The notes under the pieces: generated by a model
What the model saw: the letters and a program-made list of their open reading frames with translations, nothing else
Database searches by the model: none
Told to the model about the DNA's origin: nothing
Assembly (NCBI GenBank): GCA_002505685.1
Contig: DAVT01000102.1
Span: 1 to 6,184, forward strand
DNA length: 6,184 bases
Direction: 5' to 3'
DNA from: Euryarchaeota archaeon UBA501
GTDB taxonomy: Archaea; Thermoplasmatota; Poseidoniia; Poseidoniales; Thalassarchaeaceae
Translations under genes and position numbers: made by a program
In this document: piece by piece, positions 1 to 4,612 of the stretch
Position numbering within the stretch: position 1 is the stretch's first letter
Layout: each line of letters opens with the position of its first letter

Positions 1-1137
1 ATTGTCGCCAAAGTTTGATTGACAAACATCCATATCTCCATCTAGGTCTATGTCGGCCGCATGCGCCCCCATACCAGTACCTGGTTTTGACATTCCCATC
101 TCTGTCGTGATGACATCAAAGGTTCCATCTCGATTGTTTCGATACAGAGGTGAAATCCCAAAGTCACTGGCGACATACAGGTCCTCCCAACCGTCTCCAT
201 CGGCATCGAACCATACTGCTGCCCATGACATTCCGGATCCAGTTGGTTCCTCACTTTCGGCTTCGGGCAACGCTGCTTGAGAACTTGGGTTGCTCGGACT
301 GGTTGGGAAAATTGAAAGCGCTGGACCAATCAAGGGAACAAAGTCGATTTCTGAAATTTCCTTTTGACCGAAAGTGCCGGATTCCTTTGTTTGATCAGAA
401 AATTCCGGAATACCATCTCCGTTCAAATCTCCCTCGTTTCGATAGAGTATATTTGTCTCTCTGCGAGCCAAACCAGTCAACTCATCTACCATACCAAAAT
501 TCAATGAATAACAATCCAAATCTCCATCATGGTCATAATCAGCCCAAACTGAACCCGACGAATGTCCAGGATTGCCTAAATTGGTCTCGGCGGTGACATC
601 GGTAAAGATTCCGTTTTCATTTTGGAACATCTGATTGGGTTCACCTGAACTCTCGGGGTTTTCCAAGTCAGCCCTGCCGTAGTTTGACAAATACAAGTCG
701 ACATCTCCGTCTCCATCGAAGTCTACCCACGTCGCACCCAATGTCGTCACTCCAGATGAACCTACACCTGACTCGCTTGAGACGTCCACAAATTGCCCGC
801 CACCATCATTCCTCAGCAAGTGACTCTGGCCGGTAGCATTCTCAGCCAAACGAAGATGGGCTGAATCATTGGCGGGAATCTGTCCCATACTTGAGAACCC
901 AAGTGAGAGCGCAGTCTCTTGCCCAAGATGATCGAACCGAGCGGTTAGGAAGACATCCAAATCACCATCTTGGTCGTAATCCCCCCAAGCAACACCGGGA
1001 CCATAAGAAGCCCAATTTGTCAAAGGGCCAGAGTCAATTTCATCGAGTCCGGATTGAGTTACCGGTTCAAATCCAGCACTGGCTGGACCACAGGAAAGGA
1101 ACAACGCGACCAAGAGACTGACTAGCACTGGGCGCAT
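1..1137 (-). CDS. Exported FG-GAP/VCBS repeat protein, CRTAC1-like (C-terminus cut off by window edge)
   Basis: An uninterrupted minus-strand frame runs from ATG at 1137 to the left edge (379 codons, no stop seen). Residues 1-21 form a signal peptide: basic R2, hydrophobic core VLVSLLVALFL, then an ASA|G signal-peptidase-I-like site after residue 21. C16 in LFLSC could instead be a weak lipobox. The mature part carries repeated acidic Ca2+-binding-type loops of the form DxDxDGxxD at about residues 53-63, 139-149, 200-210, 237-245, 311-321 and 362-372. Most alternate with segments like LYRNxxDGTFxDVT (residues 107-119, 170-182, 230-249, 331-343). This is the FG-GAP/VCBS beta-propeller pattern of the CRTAC1/ASPIC-UnbV family, whose C-terminal domain would lie beyond the window. 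A Ser/Pro/Glu-rich stretch (about 278-302) separates repeats 4 and 5. The likely place is the cell surface or outside the cell; ligand unknown. An in-frame ATG at 1161 would add 8 residues. It is divergent from ribB. Family confident; function not known. Confidence 0.85.
   Translation of the reverse strand, partial: MRPVLVSLLVALFLSCGPASAGFEPVTQSGLDEIDSGPLTNWASYGPGVAWGDYDQDGDLDVFLTARFDHLGQETALSLGFSSMGQIPANDSAHLRLAENATGQSHLLRNDGGGQFVDVSSESGVGSSGVTTLGATWVDFDGDGDVDLYLSNYGRADLENPESSGEPNQMFQNENGIFTDVTAETNLGNPGHSSGSVWADYDHDGDLDCYSLNFGMVDELTGLARRETNILYRNEGDLNGDGIPEFSDQTKESGTFGQKEISEIDFVPLIGPALSIFPTSPSNPSSQAALPEAESEEPTGSGMSWAAVWFDADGDGWEDLYVASDFGISPLYRNNRDGTFDVITTEMGMSKPGTGMGAHAADIDLDGDMDVCQSNFGDN
22..981 (-). 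repeat. Six FG-GAP-type acidic repeats within the exported protein
   Basis: Degenerate protein-level repeats on the minus strand encode loops such as DYDQDGDLDVF (949-981), DFDGDGDVDLY (691-723), DYDHDGDLDCY (508-540), a short DLNGDGIPE (403-429), DADGDGWEDLY (175-207) and DIDLDGDMDVC (22-54). Spacing is irregular (roughly 110-260 bp). They are diverged at DNA level, so they look like an old propeller domain rather than a recent tandem duplication. Confidence 0.8.
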
Positions 1138-1185
1138 GCTCTGGGATGAGATGTCACACATAAGATTGGAGGCTGAAGAGTCAAT

Positions 1186-1200
1186 CGCATCTACGATGCG
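1186..1200. repeat. Perfect inverted repeat CGCATC-TAC-GATGCG
   Basis: Six-base arms with a 3-nt centre form a perfect palindrome midway between the divergent starts at 1137 (or 1161) and 1283. It could be an operator for a dimeric regulator or a small hairpin. A single 6-bp inverted repeat is short enough to occur by chance, so the functional call is tentative. Confidence 0.3.
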
Positions 1201-1228
1201 TAATCGACGCATTTTCAAACAGAAGCGA

Positions 1229-1266
1229 AGGGGGGGAACCGAAAAGAACGGGGTTCTTTGCCCCCT
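1229..1266 (+). promoter_or_regulatory. Leader hairpin immediately upstream of the ribB ribosome binding site
   Basis: The outer stem pairs AGGGGG (1229-1234) with CCCCCT (1261-1266). An inner stem pairs GAACC (1236-1240) with GGTTC (1252-1256), extendable by a G-T pair (1235/1257). An 11-nt loop (1241-1251) closes it, and TTG (1258-1260) is bulged on the 3' side. The hairpin ends 2 nt before the GGAG (1269-1272) that probably serves ribB. If transcribed as a 5' leader it could affect ribosome access. It does not match the FMN riboswitch. Pairing is read directly from the sequence; a regulatory role is inferred. Confidence 0.4.
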
Positions 1267-1268
1267 CC

Positions 1269-1272
1269 GGAG
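1269..1272 (+). promoter_or_regulatory. Probable ribosome binding site of ribB (GGAG)
   Basis: GGAG lies 10 nt ahead of the ATG at 1283, a slightly long but usable distance. It supports the 1283 start over the far-upstream ATG at 1136. It also forms half of the palindrome CTCCGGAG (1265-1272), next to the leader hairpin. Confidence 0.4.
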
Positions 1273-1282
1273 TTTGAGCAGG

Positions 1283-1990
1283 ATGGAATCATCGGAATTG
1301 ATTCGAATGGCGGCTGATGCCTTTGCACAAGGGAAACCTGTGATGGTCTTTGATTCTGATTTTCGAGAATGTGAAACCGATTTGCTTTGGCCAGCAGCTG
1401 CAGCCACTCCTGCGGTGATGCGAAGACTGCGACAAGATTGTGGAGGATTGTTGTTCTTGGCTATCGGCGATGATGTCGGTGAAAAATTTGGCCTTCCTTG
1501 GTTGCAAGATTTACACACACACCCAGTATTGGTCGAAGAGAATCCTGTGCTAGATTCTCTGATTACGGATGATTTGCAATATGATACCCGAAGTGCGTTC
1601 ACATTGTCACTGAACCATCGTGAAACGTTCACAGGTATCACAGATCATGATCGGGCTTTGACCACTAGAAGATTCGGTGAGTTGGCATCTGAAATGCAGG
1701 AAGAATCTGCTATAGAGGCCATGGCTGCACTTGGAAAGGAGTTCCGGACACCCGGCCACATACCATTGTGTAGAGAAGCACCAGGAGGGTTAGAAACTCG
1801 CCAAGGGCACACCGAGTTGGCGGTTGCAATCGCGAGGTTGGCTGGATTGGTCCCATGCACGATTGGTGCAGAAATGTTGCAACCAGATGGGGACCGCGCT
1901 CTGAGCGTTGAAGATGCCAGAGCCTATGCAGCCAAGCATCAAATCCCGATGCTGACCGGAGAAGATATCATGAAGGCCTTTGGCTTGTAG
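1283..1990 (+). CDS. ribB: 3,4-dihydroxy-2-butanone 4-phosphate synthase (RibB)
   Basis: Cytosolic, Mg2+-dependent enzyme that converts ribulose 5-phosphate to formate and 3,4-dihydroxy-2-butanone 4-phosphate, the four-carbon unit of riboflavin. The 235-residue product has the family's usual length. Visible motifs: the acidic loop FDSDFRECETD (residues 23-33, with the R28-E29-x-E31-x-D33 metal/substrate residues), FTGITDHDRA (116-125), FRTPGH (154-159), the catalytic RQGHTE (173-178, H176) and AEM with E197. The wording FDSDxRExETD and GITDxDRA resembles the single-domain archaeal enzymes; no GTP cyclohydrolase II domain is fused. ATG 1283 was chosen because family homology begins directly after it and GGAG lies 10 nt upstream. 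The frame is open back to ATG 1136, but those 49 residues are basic and unlike the family. First gene of the ribB-ribL-ribE-ribH cluster. Confidence 0.93.
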   Translation: MESSELIRMAADAFAQGKPVMVFDSDFRECETDLLWPAAAATPAVMRRLRQDCGGLLFLAIGDDVGEKFGLPWLQDLHTHPVLVEENPVLDSLITDDLQYDTRSAFTLSLNHRETFTGITDHDRALTTRRFGELASEMQEESAIEAMAALGKEFRTPGHIPLCREAPGGLETRQGHTELAVAIARLAGLVPCTIGAEMLQPDGDRALSVEDARAYAAKHQIPMLTGEDIMKAFGL

Positions 1991-2001
1991 GGGGCGTGGA
2001 A

Positions 2002-2466
2002 ATGGTACGTGTCATGGCAGTTGGGGTGTTCGACCTACTTCACGCTGGACACTTGCATTACCTAGAACAGGCAAAGGCACTTGGCGACCATCTCACAGTA
2101 ATCATCGCACACGACGACACCGTTCGAATGCGAAAGCATGAACCGGTGACAAGCCAAGACCTACGGCGGCGCATGGTTGCGGCATTGAAACCTGTTGACC
2201 ATGCAATGGTAGGCAATCCCCCTACTGTGCCCATGTACGACATTCTGCCTATTGTTGAACCGGATATCATCGCGATTGGTTATGATCAAGAGCATGCGGA
2301 ATCGGCCATCAGAGCCGGATTGGATGAGCGTGGTTTCAACGACATACAGTTGGTTAGAGTCGGAGGTTTGACTGAAGACTTGGATGGAACAAGGAAAATC
2401 ATCGACAAGATTCTCAGTTTACAATGGGCACAAAAACGGCAGAATGAGCTGGAAGGTGACCAGTGA
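2002..2466 (+). CDS. ribL: FAD synthase, archaeal RibL type (FMN adenylyltransferase)
   Basis: Nucleotidyltransferase-fold protein of 154 residues, about the size of archaeal RibL, which transfers AMP from ATP to FMN to form FAD in the cytosol. The N-terminus GVFDLLHAGHLHYLEQAKALG (residues 8-28) contains the HxGH signature (H14-A-G-H17). Further family features are ALKPVD (61-66), PDIIAIGYDQ (87-96) and, in place of the usual SS/ST-x-x-I segment, DGTRKII (128-134). Related cytidylyltransferases for glycerol or ethanolamine phosphate share the fold, so the FAD call also leans on its place between ribB and ribE. The protein contains no cysteine, unlike characterised methanogen RibL as I recall it. 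ATG 2002 (11 nt after ribB, GGGGG at 1990-1994) is preferred to GTG 1996, which would add two residues. The stop TGA shares one base with the ribE ATG, implying translational coupling. Confidence 0.85.
   Translation: MVRVMAVGVFDLLHAGHLHYLEQAKALGDHLTVIIAHDDTVRMRKHEPVTSQDLRRRMVAALKPVDHAMVGNPPTVPMYDILPIVEPDIIAIGYDQEHAESAIRAGLDERGFNDIQLVRVGGLTEDLDGTRKIIDKILSLQWAQKRQNELEGDQ
2454..2459 (+). promoter_or_regulatory. Strong Shine-Dalgarno for ribE (AGGTGA)
   Basis: AGGTGA is a six-base match to the complement of the typical archaeal 16S 3' end (consensus AGGAGGTGAT). It sits 6 nt before ATG 2466, inside the ribL tail. The spacing fixes ATG 2466 as the ribE start rather than the GTG at 2463. Confidence 0.7.
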
Positions 2467-3056
2467 TGTTCACAGGCATTGTGCAGGGCACCGGTTTTGT
2501 GCATTCTGTTGAGGGCGATTCAACCCTGACATTCTCAATCGAAATTCCTTCAACTGAAGGGCTGGAAGTCGGGGGTTCGGTCTCCATCGATGGAGTTTGT
2601 TTGACCGCAACCTCGATTGGAGAACATGTGACCTTCGATGTGATTCCTGAAACCATTCAGAGAACAACACTTGGTTCGCTAAACCCTGGGGACCAAGTTA
2701 ATGTTGAGCGGGCGCTCAAATTTGGTGATGAATTGGGTGGGCACTTGCTCAGTGGCCATATCATGGGAACCGCAGAAATAACCAATGTCGAGGCTCAAGA
2801 TTACACCATTAGATGCTCATCAGATATGGCGGATTACATTCAAGAAAAGGGGTATATCGCAGTGGATGGGATTTCTCTAACCGTTGGTGAAACCGATGGC
2901 AACGGCGGATTTGAAGTTCACATTATTCCGGAAACTTTGCGATTGACCACATTGGGAAGCAAATCCGAAGGCGACCACGTCAACATTGAAATCGACGCCA
3001 TGACACAGGCGGTTGTGGAGACCACCAAACGGTTGATGCGACAACGGGAGGAATGA
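2466..3056 (+). CDS. ribE: Riboflavin synthase, alpha (two-lumazine-barrel) type
   Basis: Dismutates two molecules of 6,7-dimethyl-8-ribityllumazine to riboflavin plus the ribitylaminouracil. The 196-residue product has two tandem lumazine-binding barrels, as in the trimeric bacterial/yeast enzyme. It starts with the hallmark MFTGIV (1-6). Barrel 1 has DGVCLT (42-47, C45 at the conserved cysteine position), PETI..TTLG and NVERA..FGDELGGHLLSGHI (79-99). Barrel 2 repeats the pattern with GYIAVDGISLTVG (129-141), PETLRLTTLG (155-164) and VNIEID (172-177), followed by the C-terminal helix TQAVVETTKRLM. Resemblance to E. coli RibC is strong over the full length. Many archaea instead use an unrelated pentameric riboflavin synthase, so this copy is probably of bacterial origin. 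Its start overlaps the ribL stop by 1 nt (TGATG) with a strong Shine-Dalgarno; its stop overlaps the ribH ATG (ATGA). The symbol follows the B. subtilis-style name; E. coli calls it ribC. Confidence 0.95.
   Translation: MFTGIVQGTGFVHSVEGDSTLTFSIEIPSTEGLEVGGSVSIDGVCLTATSIGEHVTFDVIPETIQRTTLGSLNPGDQVNVERALKFGDELGGHLLSGHIMGTAEITNVEAQDYTIRCSSDMADYIQEKGYIAVDGISLTVGETDGNGGFEVHIIPETLRLTTLGSKSEGDHVNIEIDAMTQAVVETTKRLMRQREE
3046..3051 (+). promoter_or_regulatory. Shine-Dalgarno GGGAGG at the ribE/ribH junction
   Basis: GGGAGG lies within the last ribE codons. It is only 1 nt from ATG 3053 (too close for normal use) but 7 nt from the in-frame GTG at 3059 (ideal). It therefore suggests ribH may really start at GTG 3059. 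Confidence 0.55.
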
Positions 3057-3457
3057 ATGTGAAGATTGCAATTGTGTGTGGTTCATTTCATCGCGCCGAA
3101 GTTGAACGGATGCTTGAATGGTCGAATGATGAGGCGAGTAAGTTAGAACTGACTGTTTCTGATGTGGTCTGGGTACCCGGTGCCATGGAGGTACCTCTGG
3201 CCCTTGACCGACTCCTTTCCAGAGAGGATATTGGGGGGGCGGCTTGCTTGGGAATTATCGAAAAGGGACAAACCAAACATGGTCTTGCTATGGGTCAGGC
3301 AGTCATCAAGAGCATCATCGATTTGCAACTGACTTGGAACAAGCCCATTGGACTGGGCATCATTGGACCCGGCGCAAAGCCGGATCACATTGAGCCTAGA
3401 CTGGAACCACACGCACGTGCGGCAATAGCAGCTATCGCCGCGATGTCTAATCCCTGA
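3053..3457 (+). CDS. ribH: 6,7-dimethyl-8-ribityllumazine synthase (RibH)
   Basis: Condenses ribitylaminouracil with the RibB product to form the lumazine used by RibE. At 134 residues it has the short archaeal size. Visible: beta-1 KIAIVCGSFHR (4-14), VPGAMEVPLAL (41-51, the substrate-binding VPGxxExP), GIIEKGQTKHG (67-77, with H76 at the catalytic histidine after the phosphate-binding GxT), and NKPIGLGIIGPG (96-107). The LGIxGPG ending and short C-terminus fit the archaeal subgroup rather than the bacterial LT-x-x-N-x-x-QA form. The usual Phe-Asn of the first loop is F12-H13 here. ATG 3053 overlaps the ribE stop (ATGA), but the Shine-Dalgarno spacing favours GTG 3059, which would remove two residues. 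The family forms large cytosolic capsids or pentamers. Last gene of the operon; its end overlaps the opposing gene by 11 nt. Confidence 0.92.
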   Translation: MNVKIAIVCGSFHRAEVERMLEWSNDEASKLELTVSDVVWVPGAMEVPLALDRLLSREDIGGAACLGIIEKGQTKHGLAMGQAVIKSIIDLQLTWNKPIGLGIIGPGAKPDHIEPRLEPHARAAIAAIAAMSNP

Positions 3458-4490
3458 ACGGTGGATAGTAGGGGCCGCGCCTGCGGAACGTTGAGTGCTT
3501 CACGCCCCTCAAAACCTGCATGTAGAATCTCCAGCAGGACCCAAAGGTGCGGAATGGATGTCGGATAATCTTCCAAGGCCATGTCATTGGATTGCCCCAA
3601 TCGCGAATCGGATATGTCAATTGGGCCATCATTTCTTTTGGCACGTCCTCGTCGACACCATAGACTTGGGGGCGTTTGTCGTGTGGCATGTAGTAAGTTC
3701 CGAAAATGATGTCCCAAAGTGGTAGGAAACCTGAGTAATTCGAACAGTGTGCTTCCTTCTCATTTGCATGATGCCAATGGTGGAATTCGGGTGTCTGTAT
3801 GAGGCGGTGTAGGGGTCGAAATCGCCAACTGACATTTGCGTGTAAGAACAGACCTGTGATGATTTGCAATACCGCCAATACGCCGCTGGTTTCGGGACTG
3901 AATCCTGCGAACACTAGGAAAAAGAAACCCGGGGCTATCAACGCGAAATCCATCGGATGAATCCTAAACCCACTGATCCAATCCATGTGCTCTGGCGAAT
4001 GATGAATCGCGTGGAATTTCCACAACTCTGGAACCTCGTGGTACCAACGATGCGCCCAATATCCAACGAAATCGAAAAGGACGAAAGCAACCAGCGGTTG
4101 CATACTGGATGGAATCATGTCCACGAGGCCGAAGTAACCAATGATAAGACCGAGAACCCATGTGAAGGAGAAGAAACCGATGATGACGGCGAAAATGAGG
4201 CCAAACACATTCAGAAAGGGTGCTGATAGGGCGTAAGCAACATCCAGCCTCCACTTCGGACGGCGGACCTTCTGGCCTTTATGTCGAGGAAAGATTTTCT
4301 CCATAGGAACTACGAGAATGAATAGAATAATCGTCGTGATTAGAGATTCAAACTGATAATACCAGAGTGAAAAACCAACGATGGATAGGACCACAATTCG
4401 TCCGAGCAGCATCCAATACCATGCGGGAGGGGCGGGCATAATTGGTAAACCATCATCCCCGATAGAGGAAGGGTCAATCATCGTCTCCAT
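3447..4490 (-). CDS. Fatty acid hydroxylase / sterol desaturase family membrane protein (COG3000-like)
   Basis: Integral-membrane di-iron oxygenase family (PF04116 type), 347 residues. The histidine clusters that hold the metal are all present: H147-RWY-H151 (HxxxH), H160-AI-H163-H164 (HxxHH), H217 in LFLHAN, and H237-H-W-H-H241 in TPEFHHWHH, followed by H248 and N251 in HCSNYSGFLPLWDIIFGTYY. Hydrophobic segments lie at about residues 27-45, 49-63, 84-108, 109-122, 132-146 and 181-216. The N-terminal 26 residues are polar and Pro-rich, and the C-terminal 40 are basic. Such enzymes use O2 to hydroxylate or desaturate lipids, sterols or carotenoids; which substrate applies here cannot be told. 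A second in-frame ATG at 4481 would shorten it by 3 residues. No Shine-Dalgarno precedes ATG 4490, and a TATA-like element about 30 nt upstream fits a nearly leaderless transcript. Divergent from trxB, convergent with ribH. Confidence 0.88.
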   Translation of the reverse strand: METMIDPSSIGDDGLPIMPAPPAWYWMLLGRIVVLSIVGFSLWYYQFESLITTIILFILVVPMEKIFPRHKGQKVRRPKWRLDVAYALSAPFLNVFGLIFAVIIGFFSFTWVLGLIIGYFGLVDMIPSSMQPLVAFVLFDFVGYWAHRWYHEVPELWKFHAIHHSPEHMDWISGFRIHPMDFALIAPGFFFLVFAGFSPETSGVLAVLQIITGLFLHANVSWRFRPLHRLIQTPEFHHWHHANEKEAHCSNYSGFLPLWDIIFGTYYMPHDKRPQVYGVDEDVPKEMMAQLTYPIRDWGNPMTWPWKIIRHPFRTFGSCWRFYMQVLRGVKHSTFRRRGPYYPPFRD

Positions 4491-4612
4491 TCAACTCAAA
4501 TCAAATTCTGAAATAGCGTATATCAATTGTGTGGATGAATGTGTATTTTCACTCAAATGATTCTGTTTGTGTACTGTGAATGTTGAAGAGATGTCGTCAA
4601 CGCCGATGACGT
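4491..4612. promoter_or_regulatory. Divergent promoter region of the hydroxylase-family gene and trxB
   Basis: These 122 nt are visibly AT-richer than the flanking genes and hold both outward promoters. They contain a TATA-like site for the minus-strand gene (4518-4525), an imperfect direct repeat (4494-4510 and 4551-4565) and a short inverted repeat abutting the trxB start (4595-4611). No small gene or RNA was recognised. Confidence 0.5.
4518..4525 (-). promoter_or_regulatory. TATA-like element for the hydroxylase-family gene
   Basis: Read on the minus strand this is TGATATAC, centred about 31 nt upstream of ATG 4490. An archaeal TATA box at that distance would put transcription start a few bases before the ATG, consistent with the lack of a Shine-Dalgarno. 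It is a weak match to the archaeal consensus, so tentative. Confidence 0.3.

Larger units (their letters stand above)
1138..1282. promoter_or_regulatory. Divergent intergenic region between the exported protein gene and ribB
   Basis: These 145 nt separate two genes read outward and must hold both promoters. No convincing archaeal TATA/BRE pair was found; the nearest AT-rich patch is ATTTTCAAA around 1210-1218. The region holds a 15-bp palindrome (1186-1200) and a G/C-tract hairpin (1229-1266), listed separately. No open frame here looks protein-coding: the ribB frame is open back to 1136, but that extension is unlike the family. Confidence 0.45.

Noticed and set aside
48..596. Other frames open within the exported-protein gene on both strands
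   Set aside because: They lack family motifs and overlap the strongly patterned FG-GAP frame; they are by-products of its codon composition.
1136..1282. N-terminal extension of ribB from ATG 1136 (49 extra residues)
   Set aside because: The extension is basic and unlike the DHBP synthase family, it would overlap the start of the divergent gene, and a family-length start with GGAG upstream exists at 1283.
1138..1282. FMN riboswitch upstream of ribB
   Set aside because: The region is the right place for one, but the conserved RFN-element segments and multi-helix layout are absent; only a simple hairpin is seen.
1996..2001. GTG 1996 as ribL start
   Set aside because: It adds only two residues and leaves too little room after GGGGG; ATG 2002 gives a normal RibL N-terminus.
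2463..2465. GTG 2463 as ribE start
   Set aside because: It would give MMFTGIV; the Shine-Dalgarno spacing (6 nt) and family start MFTGIV both favour ATG 2466.
3417..3451. Ala/Ile repeat (AIAAIAA) at the RibH C-terminus as a possible DNA repeat
   Set aside because: It is the normal Ala-rich C-terminal helix of lumazine synthase; the DNA is not a clean repeat.
3469..3500. GC-rich inverted segment (CCGC-GCCT-GCGG) after ribH as a terminator
   Set aside because: The stem is only 4 bp, no T run follows, and it lies within the opposing coding region.
3957..4226. Plus-strand open frame inside the hydroxylase-family gene
   Set aside because: It is antisense to the conserved histidine-cluster region and shows no recognisable domain or ribosome site.
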